64,000 nt of DNA, from the NCBI GenBank assembly GCA_024276305.1, contig JAJRXK010000018.1, positions 45,818 through 109,817 of the forward strand, written 5' to 3'. A program made the translations under genes and the position numbers. Every line of letters starts with the position of its first letter. Position 1 is the stretch's first letter. The notes under the pieces were generated by a model. That model was not told the origin of the DNA and ran no database searches. It saw nothing but the letters and a program-made list of their open reading frames with translations. Of the stretch, positions 9,051 through 20,520 are shown piece by piece. The DNA comes from Candidatus Krumholzibacteriota bacterium (GTDB lineage Bacteria > Krumholzibacteriota > Krumholzibacteriia > JAJRXK01).

Positions 9051-10286
9051 ATGATAGGTGACACCATGGCGAAGACCGCAAGCCTGAGCAGCCCAGAGAT
9101 CATCGAACTCACCGAGAAGGTGAGCGCCCACAACTACCACCCGCTTCCGGTGGTCCTCTGCGAGGCCGAAGGAGTATGGTGCCATGATCCCGAGGGCAAG
9201 CGCTACCTCGACTTCCTCTCGGCCTATTCCGCTGTGAACCAAGGTCACCGGCACCCCCATATCATCGGCGCGCTCAAGGACCAAGCCGACCGCCTCACCT
9301 TGACCAGCCGCGCCTTCCACAACGATCGGATGGCAGGGTTCCTCGAACATCTGTGCAATTACACAGGCTTTACGCGGGCTCTGCCGATGAACACCGGCGC
9401 CGAAGCGGTCGAAACCGCCCTCAAGATGGCCCGCTTGTGGGGCCACAAGGTCAAGGGAGTCCCCGACGGTCAGCAACGAATCATCTGCTGCGAAGAGAAC
9501 TTCCACGGACGCACGATTGCCATCATCTCCTTCTCCACCGATCCCGAGGCGCGGGACGGCTTCGGGCCCTTCGCCGAAGGTTTCGATGTCGTGGCCTATG
9601 ACGATGCGGCCGCCATCGAGGCTGCCATCACCGACGACACGGTCGCGGTCCTGCTCGAGCCCATCCAGGGTGAGGCCGGAGTACGGGTTCCCGGCGAGGG
9701 ATACTTGCGAGCCGTCCGCGAGATCTGCACTCGCCACCAGGTGCTCATGATCGCGGACGAGGTGCAGACCGGATTCTGTCGTACCGGCCGCCCCTTCGCC
9801 TGCGACCACGAGGAAGTGCGCCCGGATGCCATGTGCTTGGGCAAGGCCCTGGGCGGCGGAGTCTTCCCCGTATCCGCAGTGGTGGCGAACGAGGAGGTCA
9901 TGGGAGTGTTCACCCCGGGATCCCATGGGTCCACCTTCGGCGGGAATCCCCTCGCGGCGGCGGTTGCCGACGCCGCGCTCGATGTCCTCGAGGACGAGAA
10001 GCTCGACCAGCGCGCGGATCGACTCGGACGCCTCCTCCGTGAGGAGCTTCGCAAGATCGAGTGTTCCCGCATCGTCGAGATCCGAGGGAAGGGCCTGCTC
10101 AACGCCGTGGTCTTCGACGAAGGCTTCGAGGCCTGGGACACCTGTCTCGAGCTCAAGGAGCAGGGCCTGCTCGCGAAGCAAACCCACGGCAACATCATTC
10201 GCTTCGCTCCCCCTCTCGTCATCACCGACGAGGAGCTGGACCAGGCGATCGGCATCATCCGCAAGGTCTTCGAGTCCATCGACTGA
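9051..10286 (+). CDS. rocD: Ornithine--oxo-acid transaminase (class III aminotransferase)
   Basis: RocD-like over full length: HNYHPLPVVL..EGVW..D.EGKRYLDFLSAYSAVNQGHRHP, MNTGAEAVETALKMAR, DEVQTGFCRTG, HGSTFGGNPLA. Start may be 9066 (MAKTASL). Confidence 0.9.
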   Translation: MIGDTMAKTASLSSPEIIELTEKVSAHNYHPLPVVLCEAEGVWCHDPEGKRYLDFLSAYSAVNQGHRHPHIIGALKDQADRLTLTSRAFHNDRMAGFLEHLCNYTGFTRALPMNTGAEAVETALKMARLWGHKVKGVPDGQQRIICCEENFHGRTIAIISFSTDPEARDGFGPFAEGFDVVAYDDAAAIEAAITDDTVAVLLEPIQGEAGVRVPGEGYLRAVREICTRHQVLMIADEVQTGFCRTGRPFACDHEEVRPDAMCLGKALGGGVFPVSAVVANEEVMGVFTPGSHGSTFGGNPLAAAVADAALDVLEDEKLDQRADRLGRLLREELRKIECSRIVEIRGKGLLNAVVFDEGFEAWDTCLELKEQGLLAKQTHGNIIRFAPPLVITDEELDQAIGIIRKVFESID

Positions 10287-10319
10287 TCGCGGAATCCCCC
10301 CCCTGGATCGGACGCTCTC

Positions 10320-11270
10320 ATGCGCACCAAGATCCCGATGCTCGCGGCCGGCGCACTCACGGTGGCCGCGTTGCTGACCACCTCCGGCATCGGTCTCTCC
10401 CGGGCCCAGAACGACCCAGAGGCGGTCACCATCGATCGGACCCCTCTCGGTCCCGGAATCGACATGCTCACCGGCCAAGGGGGCAATTTGGCCGTCTGTT
10501 CGGGTGCGGACGGGATCTTTCTCGTCGACGATCAATTCGCTCCGCTGAGCGTGAAGATTCTCGCGGCGATTCACGAGATCCAAGAGGCTCCGCTGCGCTT
10601 CGTGCTCAACACCCATTGGCATGGCGACCACACCGGCGGCAACGCGAATCTGGCCGGCGAGGGAGCGGTGATCGTGGCTCAGGACAACGTGCGACACCGC
10701 ATGTCGACCGAGCAGATCAGCACGATCTGGGACCGGACCACGCCGCCTTCTCCGCCGAATGCCCTGCCGATCCTGACTTTCTCGGCCGAGGTGACCTTTC
10801 ACATCAACGGGCAGACCATCGAGGTCTTCCACCTGCCTCACGCCCATACCGACGGAGATGCCATCGTCCACTTCGTCGAGGCCGATGTCTTCCACACCGG
10901 TGACATCTTCTTCAACGGCCTCTACCCCTTCGTGGACACCGACAGCGGCGGCAGTCTCGCGGGAGTGCTGGCGGCGGTCGACCTGCTCTTGGAACGATCC
11001 TCCGCCACCACGAAGTTCATCCCCGGCCACGGTCCCCTGGCCGCTCGCACCGATCTCGTCGCCTACCGGGACATGCTCCGCACCGTGGAGTCGCGGCTCG
11101 CCGCCGCCCGAGCCAAGGGTCAGACCTTCGAAGAATTCCTCTCCACCCATCCGACCGAGGAATACGACGACCACTGGGGTCAGGCATGGTTGGATGGCAG
11201 GAAATTCTTGGAGATTCTCTACACCGGCAGTGACCCCGAGGCCGACCACCACCACGATCCTCGGCCCTAG
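10320..11270 (+). CDS. MBL-fold metallo-hydrolase, secreted
   Basis: Signal peptide; HWHGDHTGGN zinc motif, LPHAHTDGDAIVHF, FIPGHGP. Confidence 0.85.
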   Translation: MRTKIPMLAAGALTVAALLTTSGIGLSRAQNDPEAVTIDRTPLGPGIDMLTGQGGNLAVCSGADGIFLVDDQFAPLSVKILAAIHEIQEAPLRFVLNTHWHGDHTGGNANLAGEGAVIVAQDNVRHRMSTEQISTIWDRTTPPSPPNALPILTFSAEVTFHINGQTIEVFHLPHAHTDGDAIVHFVEADVFHTGDIFFNGLYPFVDTDSGGSLAGVLAAVDLLLERSSATTKFIPGHGPLAARTDLVAYRDMLRTVESRLAAARAKGQTFEEFLSTHPTEEYDDHWGQAWLDGRKFLEILYTGSDPEADHHHDPRP

Positions 11271-11316
11271 GCCTCGGGTTCTGGGGTGGGAAGAGCTCTC
11301 GGTCGGCGCACGACCT

Positions 11317-12180
11317 TCAACTGAACCTCTCGCCCACTTCGTCGATGCGGAGCTGGGTTCGGTACATCAGCTTCTCCAGGCCGGGTCGATCCAGCCCCAG
11401 AGCGGCCAATGGTTCCTCGAATTCTGCGTCGGCGGGCGGAGGCGAAGACGCCCCGAAGCCCAGGCCATTGGCCACGAGGTCGGCCAGATGCACGACCCAG
11501 GGAACGATCTCCAGCGCCTCTCCCGCGGCGGAACCCGCCTCGGGACGATGGTGATGTTCGATGCCCGCGACGATCGCCCGGGGGAGCTTCCAATGTCGAG
11601 CAACGACCCCACCGAGCTCGGCGTGGTCCACGTCGAGAAGCTCCTGCTCCGCCTCCGACAGCGACGCCCCGCTCTCGGCTCTCGCTCGGTGAAGAAGCGC
11701 CACCACCTCGGGGCGGAGATAGCGCGCCAGCACCAGTTTTCCCACGTCGTGAAGAAGCGCGGCGGTGAAGGACTCCGGCGGTACCTGCGCCTGACAGATC
11801 CCCCCGAGCGACTCCGCGGCCAGCGCGGTGGCCACCGAGTGCTGCCAGAGCTGCCCCTCCTCGAGGCCATATCCTTCCAGCCCCTCCATCATCCTACCCC
11901 GAATCCCGGCCGCGACGGCGATGGACAGGACGCTCCCGGTCCCGATTCGCATCACCGCCGCATTCACCGTCGCGATCTCCGACCTCGCGCCGCTGGCGGC
12001 CGAATTCGCAATGCGCAACAGCTTCACGGTGAGCGCGGAATCGAGGGAAATGGCTTCCACGATCGCGTTCATGTCGGAATTGGGATTGGCCACCAACGAG
12101 GCCAGTCGGGTGGAGGTCGCCGGCAGCGGTTCCAACTCCTGCGCCTGGACCAGGAGTTCGTCGTGATCGAGTACTTCCAT
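11317..12180 (-). CDS. HDOD domain-containing protein
   Basis: HDOD signature (LLRIANSAASGARSEIATVNAAVMRIGTGSV, LLHDVGKLVLA, HAELGGVVARHWKLP). ORF opens at 12237; likely start MEVLDHDELL at 12180. Confidence 0.85.
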   Translation of the reverse strand: MEVLDHDELLVQAQELEPLPATSTRLASLVANPNSDMNAIVEAISLDSALTVKLLRIANSAASGARSEIATVNAAVMRIGTGSVLSIAVAAGIRGRMMEGLEGYGLEEGQLWQHSVATALAAESLGGICQAQVPPESFTAALLHDVGKLVLARYLRPEVVALLHRARAESGASLSEAEQELLDVDHAELGGVVARHWKLPRAIVAGIEHHHRPEAGSAAGEALEIVPWVVHLADLVANGLGFGASSPPPADAEFEEPLAALGLDRPGLEKLMYRTQLRIDEVGERFS

Positions 12181-12418
12181 GCTTCGTTGCCCCCCTCGCG
12201 CAGACTTCACCGCCCGGAAGGCTGCCGGGCGCGTCACGGCAGGGGTATCGGCCCAGCGGGTCCGAAAATGAAGGGAGAAATCGAGGGAATGGAGTCCACA
12301 TCGGAACTACATCTCTAAGGCACGGTCGGGCAACCGATTAGCCGCGGATGGGGGCGGAATTAGTGCAAATGCATGATGGCGATCCCAGCGTGAGCCTTGA
12401 GATGGCCGGAATTGCAGT

Positions 12419-12447
12419 TTGGCATCACAGATTCGTATGGCTATTCT
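12419..12447 (+). promoter_or_regulatory. Putative promoter of the act-cox cluster (TTGGCA-N17-TATTCT)
   Basis: TTGGCA at 12419-12424 and TATTCT at 12442-12447 in the intergenic region upstream of actA. Confidence 0.4.
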
Positions 12448-12642
12448 CTCCGGCGGCGACGGACGAGAAGAGAGCCGCCCGACCCGGGACCCGAGTCCTG
12501 ACCGCGGAACCGGAAGTTCTTCTGCAACTCCCGGCTTCGTTCTCAGACCCGACCGCGCCGCATTTCGCCGCCCCCTGGATTCCCACGCCCTCCTCAGGGC
12601 CCAGGGGCCATTCGACTTCAGCGGATCCGGGAACACACCCGC

Positions 12643-13293
12643 ATGGCGCAGCTATTCCACCGCAGCGCGAACGCAGTCGCGCGCTTCACGATCTTCGGAG
12701 GAGTCTTCCTCCTGGCCGGATTGGGCTACGTCGGCTGGATTTTCGCCCATTCGTCCTTCATGACCGGCGAAAACGTCTACCTCAAGCAGCCCGTGCCCTT
12801 CAGCCACGACCACCACACCGCGGGCCTGGGGATCGACTGCCGTTACTGCCACACCTCGGTGGAAGAGTCGAATTTCGCCGGGATCCCCCCCGTCGCCACC
12901 TGCATGAACTGCCACAACATCATGTGGAAGCGTGAGGACATGCTCGCGCCCATTCGGGAGGCCTACGCGGGCGGCGACGCCATTCAGTGGTCTCGGGTGA
13001 ACGACATGCCCGACTACGTCTACTTCGACCACTCGATTCATGTCCGAAAGGGGATGGGTTGCGAAGTCTGCCACGGACGCGTCGATCGACAGCCGCTGAT
13101 CCGTCAAGCCACCTCCATGCAGATGGCCTGGTGTTTGGACTGCCACCGCGATCCGGGGAAGTACATCCGGCCCCGTGAAGAGGTCTTCACCATGGGTTAT
13201 CGCCCAACGGAGGATTCCCGAAGCATGGCCGAGCGCCTGTTGAAAGAATACGACGTCAACCCCGGCACCGACTGTGGTGTGTGCCACCGATGA
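12643..13293 (+). CDS. actA: Alternative Complex III subunit A, pentaheme cytochrome c
   Basis: N-terminal TM anchor and five CXXCH motifs (CRYCH, CMNCH, CEVCH, CLDCH, CGVCH); first gene of an act cluster. Confidence 0.9.
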   Translation: MAQLFHRSANAVARFTIFGGVFLLAGLGYVGWIFAHSSFMTGENVYLKQPVPFSHDHHTAGLGIDCRYCHTSVEESNFAGIPPVATCMNCHNIMWKREDMLAPIREAYAGGDAIQWSRVNDMPDYVYFDHSIHVRKGMGCEVCHGRVDRQPLIRQATSMQMAWCLDCHRDPGKYIRPREEVFTMGYRPTEDSRSMAERLLKEYDVNPGTDCGVCHR

Positions 13294-13361
13294 CCCCTCG
13301 ACACCAATCGGGTGCCGACGATCCCACCCACCTCGAATCCAAGTCGCATGGAGAGCAGACA

Positions 13362-16358
13362 ATGCCCGAGACTCGTCCGGACCGTGGACTGAAGGTCGAA
13401 GAGGTGCGTGCGCGCCTGGCTCAGCACTCGGGACCCAGGTACTGGCGCAGTCTCGACGAGTTGGCCGCCACCGAAGAGTTCCAGGACCTTCTGGAGCGAG
13501 AGTTCCCGCAGCTCCTCCCGGAGACGGGAAGTGGCTTGAGTCGACGCCGTTTCGTGCAGCTGATGGGCGCCTCCCTGGCCTTGGCGGGCATCAGTGGTTG
13601 CACCATCCAGCCCGACGAGAAGATCGTCCCCTATCTCCGGCAGCCCGAGGGATTGGTCCCCGGCAAACCTCTCTACTTTGCCAGCGCGACCTCGGTGGGG
13701 CCCTATGGCCGAGGAGTCCTGGTGGAGAGCCACACCGGACGTCCCACCAAGATCGAGGGCAATCCCGAGCACCCGAGTAGTCTCGGCGCCACGGATCTCT
13801 TCGACCAGGCCTCGGTTCTCGACCTCTACGATCCCGATCGCAGCAAGACGCCGACCCAGCTGGGGGATCTGCGTTCATGGGAACGCTTCAGCGAGGACAT
13901 TGCGGCCGCGATGCAAGCTCAGAAGCAGCTCCAGGGAGAGGGACTCGCGGTGATCATGGCCAACAGCAGCTCCCCCACGCTGCGGCACCAGGTCGAACGG
14001 CTCCGCAACGACTACCCCAAAGCGAACTTCGTCTTCTACGATGCCGCCGGCAACGACAACCAGCGCGCCGGGTTGCGGATGGCCTTCGGCCAACCCACCG
14101 AGGTCCACTACGACTTGGCCCGGGCCGAGGTGATCCTCGCCTTCGACGCGGATTTCCTCACCGAAGGACCGGGCGCAGTCCGCTATGCCCGGGATTTCGG
14201 TCGTGGGCGTCGGGTGGTCGAGGACTCCGACCGCATGAACCGCCTCTACTGCGTGGAGGCCAGCCCGACGAACACCGGAGTGTTGGCGGACCACCGCTTC
14301 GCCCTCTCTCCCCACGCCGTCCGGGCCTTCGCTCTGAGTGTGGCCAGCGCACTGGGAATCGCCGAAGCGGATGACCAGGACCTGCCCACGGAGATTCGAG
14401 AGCCTGCGCTCCGGGTGGCCAAGGACCTTCGGGCGCACCGGGGTCGCAGTCTGGTGATCGCCGGCGATTCGTGCTCGCCCGAGATGCACGCTCTGGTGGC
14501 CGGGATCAATGCTTCTCTTCGCAACCTGGGCCGCACCGTGATCCTTCGGGACCCGGTGCTGCTGGGAGAGGAGGATGGCGCGGAGTCCCTGCGTCGACTC
14601 ACGGCCGCCATTCACGCCGGGTCGGTGGAGCTCGCCATTCTTGTCGGCGGGAACCCGGCCTACGACGCCCCGGCGGAACTCGATTTCGCCGAGGCAATGC
14701 TGAAGATCCCCCGGCGCATCCGCGTAGGCCTCTACGAGGACGAAACTTCCCGACTCTGCCAATGGCACATCCCCCTGAGTCATCCGCTCGAGTCCTGGGG
14801 CGATCTCGTGAGCCACGACGGCACAGTAACCTTGATGCAACCGATCATCGAGCCCCTCTACGGGACCAAATCGGTTTCTGAAGTCCTCGAATGCCTCCTG
14901 GGAGACCCCAATGCGAAGGGTCACGATCTGGTCCAGAACTACTGGCGCCAGCGACAGGGGGGCTCGGGTTTCGAAAAGCGCTGGCGCCGGTGGGTTCACG
15001 ACGGATTCATTCCCGACTCTGCCCCTGGACATCAGCCTCGCACTCTCCGACAGAACTCGGTCAAGCTCGCCGCTAGATCTCTCAGCGAGACGACGCACGA
15101 TGAGGACGCGCTCACGCTGGTCTTCCGTCCCGATCCCACAGTGGGCGACGGAAATCGCGCCAACAATGGCTGGCTTCAGGAGTGCCCCAAGCCCCACACC
15201 CGGATCACCTGGGACAATGCAGCCCTTCTCTCGCCCCGGACCGCCGAGAAGCTCGCGGTCTCCAGCGAGGAGATGATCCGCATCGACGTCGATGGCCGAA
15301 GCCTCGAAATCGCCGCTTGGATTCTTCCCGGCCACGCCGACGACACCATCACCCTCCACCTCGGCTACGGACGTCATCACAGTGGTCGTGTGGGTACCGG
15401 CTGTGGCTTCGACGCCTACCGGCTGCGCACTCGAGCCGGACGGTGGGAAGTCGCGGGGGCGCGGGTGGAGGCCCTGGGCAAACGGTATCGACTGGCAACG
15501 ACCCAGCTTCACCAGAACATGGAGGGTCGCGATCTCGTTCGGATGAACAACGTCGACGAGTTCCGGTCTGGTCACCTCCATGCACCCCATGAGCACGTCG
15601 ATACCGAGGCGTCTCTCATGCCCGGATTCGACTACTCGGAAGGTTATCGTTGGGGCATGGCCATCGACCTCAGTACCTGCACGGGGTGCAACGCCTGTGT
15701 GGTGGCGTGTCACGCCGAGAACAATACGTCGATCGTCGGCAAGGACGAAGTCCTCATGGGCCGAGAACTTCACTGGCTCCGCATCGACCGCTACTTCGAA
15801 GGTGATCTGGACGATCCCCGCACATTCTTGCAGCCGGTCATGTGCCAACACTGCGAACAAGCGCCATGCGAGATCGTCTGCCCCGTGTCCGCCACCATGC
15901 ATACGGACGAGGGCATCAATACCATGGCCTACAACCGTTGCGTGGGCACCCGCTACTGTTCGAACAATTGCCCCTACAAGGTCCGGCGATTCAACTACTA
16001 CGAATACGCAGATCTCGACACCGAAACCCTTGCTCTGGGACGCAATCCGGATGTCACCGTACGGACGCGCGGGGTGATGGAGAAGTGCAGCTACTGCATT
16101 CAGCGAATCAACCACAAGAAGATCGAGGCCACGGTGCATGACCTCCCTCTCCAAGCGGTGGGACTCCAGAGCGCGTGTCAGCAGGTCTGCCCCACCGAGG
16201 CCATCCAGTTCGGGGATCTCAACGACCCCCAGAGCCGAGTGGCCCAATGGAAGAGCTCGGAGCTGAACTACGGCATCCTCGAGGAACTCGGGACTCGTCC
16301 CCGAACCACCTATCTGACTCGAATCGCCAATCCCAATCCCGAGCTGGAGAGGAGCTAG
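13362..16358 (+). CDS. actB: Alternative Complex III subunit B (molybdopterin oxidoreductase-like plus iron-sulfur domain, TAT signal variant)
   Basis: SRRRFVQLMGASLALAGISGC TAT motif; 4Fe-4S clusters CTGCNACVVACHAENN, CQHCEQAPCEIVCP, CVGTRYCSNNCPYKVRRFN. ORF track opens at 13281; MPETRPDRG at 13362 preferred. Confidence 0.92.
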   Translation: MPETRPDRGLKVEEVRARLAQHSGPRYWRSLDELAATEEFQDLLEREFPQLLPETGSGLSRRRFVQLMGASLALAGISGCTIQPDEKIVPYLRQPEGLVPGKPLYFASATSVGPYGRGVLVESHTGRPTKIEGNPEHPSSLGATDLFDQASVLDLYDPDRSKTPTQLGDLRSWERFSEDIAAAMQAQKQLQGEGLAVIMANSSSPTLRHQVERLRNDYPKANFVFYDAAGNDNQRAGLRMAFGQPTEVHYDLARAEVILAFDADFLTEGPGAVRYARDFGRGRRVVEDSDRMNRLYCVEASPTNTGVLADHRFALSPHAVRAFALSVASALGIAEADDQDLPTEIREPALRVAKDLRAHRGRSLVIAGDSCSPEMHALVAGINASLRNLGRTVILRDPVLLGEEDGAESLRRLTAAIHAGSVELAILVGGNPAYDAPAELDFAEAMLKIPRRIRVGLYEDETSRLCQWHIPLSHPLESWGDLVSHDGTVTLMQPIIEPLYGTKSVSEVLECLLGDPNAKGHDLVQNYWRQRQGGSGFEKRWRRWVHDGFIPDSAPGHQPRTLRQNSVKLAARSLSETTHDEDALTLVFRPDPTVGDGNRANNGWLQECPKPHTRITWDNAALLSPRTAEKLAVSSEEMIRIDVDGRSLEIAAWILPGHADDTITLHLGYGRHHSGRVGTGCGFDAYRLRTRAGRWEVAGARVEALGKRYRLATTQLHQNMEGRDLVRMNNVDEFRSGHLHAPHEHVDTEASLMPGFDYSEGYRWGMAIDLSTCTGCNACVVACHAENNTSIVGKDEVLMGRELHWLRIDRYFEGDLDDPRTFLQPVMCQHCEQAPCEIVCPVSATMHTDEGINTMAYNRCVGTRYCSNNCPYKVRRFNYYEYADLDTETLALGRNPDVTVRTRGVMEKCSYCIQRINHKKIEATVHDLPLQAVGLQSACQQVCPTEAIQFGDLNDPQSRVAQWKSSELNYGILEELGTRPRTTYLTRIANPNPELERS

Positions 16359-16360
16359 GA

Positions 16361-17751
<1,391 letters not shown>

Positions 17752-17752
<1 letters not shown>

Positions 17753-18300
17753 TGTCACTCTCCAACTCGAGTCGCCCGCTCCGCGGATACCTCGCCGAAT
17801 TCGACGCCCCCGAAAAGGTGGTCGATGCGATCCACCGGGTCAGAGAAGAGGGCTACGAGAAGTACGACACCTTTTCTCCCTATCCCTGCGAAGAGATGGC
17901 CGATGCGATGGATGTGCACCGCTCTTGGTTACCCTTCATCGTTCTCGGAGGCGGGATCACGGGGGCCCTCACGGGATGGGCGCTGCAGTTTCTGACCTCG
18001 ACCCAGGTCTACCCCATGAACATCGGTGGCCGACCCTACAATTCCTGGCCCGCGTTCATCGTGGTGATCTTCGAGTGCACGATCCTCTTCGCCGCCTTCT
18101 CGGCGGTGCTCGGGATGTTCGCCTTGAATCGGCTCCCCCAACCGCACCATCCGCTCTTCGGGATCGAGTCGTTCAAACGGGCATCGCAGGATCGCTACTT
18201 TCTCTACGTCGAATCCACGGATCCCCGATTCGACATCCATTCGACTCGTGCGTTCATGGAGAGCCTGGACTCGAGCGAGGTGACCGCCGTTGAAGACTGA
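17752..18300 (+). CDS. actD: Alternative Complex III subunit D (DUF3341)
   Basis: RGYLAEFDAPEKVVDAIHRVREEGYEKYDTFSPYPCEEMADAM...; position after actC. Confidence 0.9.
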
Positions 18301-18943
18301 TCGATGGGCGAGGAGCCTCGTCGCTACGGTTTCGGTGCTGATCTCGATGGCCGCCTTCACCGGCTGCGCGGACATGAAGGATCAGCCGCACCACGAGCCG
18401 CTCGAGTACTCGAGCTTCTTCGCCGATGGACGTTCGTCCAGGCCCCTGGTCGAGGGAACCGTCGCGCGCGGTCATTTGCGGGCGGACGACCGGATCTATC
18501 GGGGCCTCGAAGCCGATGGCTCCTTCGTGGCCCAGAACCCGCTCGTCGTGGACGCTGCTCTGTTGTCACGTGGGCGCAACCGCTTCGAAATCTACTGCAC
18601 ACCGTGCCACGGACGAGTCGGAGACGGGCAGGGGATGGTCGTGCAACGCGGATACAAGCAACCGTCGAGCTACCACATCGATCGGCTCCGAGGCGTCGAA
18701 GATGGATACTTCTACGACGTAATCACCAATGGCTTCGGCAAGATGTCCTCTTATGCCTCCCAGGTGAAACCGCGCGACCGTTGGGCCATTGTGGCTTACA
18801 TCCGTGCCCTGCAACTGTCGCAATACGCCGACCTGCGGTCCGTGGACGCCGCGATCGGGGCCCGCCTCGAGGCTGGCGAAGTCATCGACACCCGCAGGCA
18901 TGATGCAGAGGGAGAAGAAGAGCACCATGGAACGGGCCACTAA
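18290..18943 (+). CDS. actE: Alternative Complex III subunit E, monoheme cytochrome c lipoprotein
   Basis: Lipobox FTGC; one heme motif CTPCH; TTG start overlapping actD. Confidence 0.85.
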   Translation: MKTDRWARSLVATVSVLISMAAFTGCADMKDQPHHEPLEYSSFFADGRSSRPLVEGTVARGHLRADDRIYRGLEADGSFVAQNPLVVDAALLSRGRNRFEIYCTPCHGRVGDGQGMVVQRGYKQPSSYHIDRLRGVEDGYFYDVITNGFGKMSSYASQVKPRDRWAIVAYIRALQLSQYADLRSVDAAIGARLEAGEVIDTRRHDAEGEEEHHGTGH

Positions 18944-20105
18944 TCGCTGGGCGCCTCCGGCGCAGATCGGCCAGCTTCGGAACGTCGCCTTCGCGGTGGG
19001 TGCGATTGCTGCCGTCGCGTCGGGGATCGGCGCCTTCCTCACCCCCCAGCGCTTCGTGCAGTCCTACCTCGTTGCCTATCTGTGGGTGCTGGCGGCCCCT
19101 CTGGGAGCCCTCGGGCTAATGATGCTGCATCACGTCAGTCGCGGCGCCTGGGGAGTCCTGATCCGACGCATCCTCGAAGCGGCCGCCCGAACTCTGCCCT
19201 TCATGGCGGTCCTCTTCCTACCCGTGTTGCTGCGGATGCAGGACCTCTACATCTGGAGCGATCCCGCAATCGTCTCCGAAGACGCTCTCTTGCAGGCCAA
19301 GACTCCTTGGCTCAACACGACCTTCTTCACTATCCGCGCCGGATTCTACTTCTTGGCCTGGATCGGTCTCACTACGGTATTGACGAGGATCAGTCGGTCG
19401 CAAGACCGTGCATCCGAAGGGCTCTCTGCCGCGCGGCGATTGCAATCGATCAGCGCCGGAGGCTTGGTACTCTTCGTCGTGACCGTGAGCTTCGCATCCT
19501 TCGACTGGTTGATGTCTCTCGATCCTCATTGGTACTCGAGCATCTACGGCATCTACTACATGATCGGCGCCGTTCTCACCGCACTCTGTCTCACCGTGGT
19601 GATTTCGCTGTGGCTCTCCGGACGGACCCCGATGGACGGAGCCCTGCGCCCGCTTCACTTCCATGACCTCGGCAAGCTGATGCTGGCCTTCCTCATGCTC
19701 TGGGCCTATTTCGCGGTGTCCCAGCTCATCATCATCTGGTCTGGCAACCTCCCCGAGGAGGTGCCCTGGTACATCGAGCGAACCACCGGGATGTGGAAGT
19801 GGTTCGCCCATGCCATCATTCTGGTCCATTTCGCCCTCCCCTTCGCCCTTCTGCTCAGTAGCGACCTGAAAGCCGACGCCAAGCGCCTGGTGGGAGTCGC
19901 GGGACTGGTTCTGGTGATGCGGTGGGTCGACATGTTCTGGCAGGCTGCGCCTTCCATGCACCTGCACCACCTCCACTGGCTCGATGTCACGACGGCCATT
20001 GCGCTGGGTGGGATCTGGACGGGGTTGTTCCTGACTCAGCTCCAGGGTACGGCCCTCATCCCGCGGAACGAACCCTTCCTCGAGGAGGCGTTGCAGCATG
20101 GTTGA
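18927..20105 (+). CDS. actF: Alternative Complex III subunit F (integral membrane)
   Basis: About 10 TM segments; MERATNRWAPPAQIGQLRNVAFAVGAIAAVAS...; ActF-typical SFDWLMSLDPHWYSSIYGIYYM. Start at 18927 preferred to the track start 18789. Confidence 0.88.
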   Translation: MERATNRWAPPAQIGQLRNVAFAVGAIAAVASGIGAFLTPQRFVQSYLVAYLWVLAAPLGALGLMMLHHVSRGAWGVLIRRILEAAARTLPFMAVLFLPVLLRMQDLYIWSDPAIVSEDALLQAKTPWLNTTFFTIRAGFYFLAWIGLTTVLTRISRSQDRASEGLSAARRLQSISAGGLVLFVVTVSFASFDWLMSLDPHWYSSIYGIYYMIGAVLTALCLTVVISLWLSGRTPMDGALRPLHFHDLGKLMLAFLMLWAYFAVSQLIIIWSGNLPEEVPWYIERTTGMWKWFAHAIILVHFALPFALLLSSDLKADAKRLVGVAGLVLVMRWVDMFWQAAPSMHLHHLHWLDVTTAIALGGIWTGLFLTQLQGTALIPRNEPFLEEALQHG

Positions 20106-20520
20106 CCCCAAGATCAAGACCGGCGAGCCGCATGTCGACGGCGACTTCGACCAGGAACTCAGCTATCGAGGTATCGGGATTTTCATCGCCGCGATCGGGC
20201 TGCTCACCGTCCTCACCTTCGTCTTCTCCTGGCATCTGGACGGGGGACTGAAGCGGTACCTGGCCCACGGCGATCCTGAGCCCTCCCCACTGGCGGAAGC
20301 CCGCGTTCCCCGGGTGCCCCCAAGCCCCCACCTGCAGACCCTTCCCTATGAGGACCTCGTTCAGATGCATGCGATCGAGGACCGCGTGCTCCACTCCTAC
20401 GGCATGGTCGATCCCGGCGCAGCCAAGATTCGCATTCCCATCGACGAGGCCATGTCACGTGTCGCCCGCGGCCATCTTCCCCACTGGCCCAAGCCAAGCC
20501 CGGAAGGTGGACAACTCTGA
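20098..20520 (+). CDS. Small single-TM protein of the ACIII/oxidase cluster, uncharacterised
   Basis: 140 aa, one TM (GIFIAAIGLLTVLTFVFSW), conserved-looking tail EDRVLHSYGMVDPGAAKIRIPIDEAMSRVA; overlaps neighbours by 8 bp and 1 bp. Confidence 0.75.
   Translation: MVDPKIKTGEPHVDGDFDQELSYRGIGIFIAAIGLLTVLTFVFSWHLDGGLKRYLAHGDPEPSPLAEARVPRVPPSPHLQTLPYEDLVQMHAIEDRVLHSYGMVDPGAAKIRIPIDEAMSRVARGHLPHWPKPSPEGGQL

Noticed and set aside
8997-11255. 752-aa minus-strand ORF
   Set aside because: Antisense to rocD and the MBL-fold gene; no domain signature.
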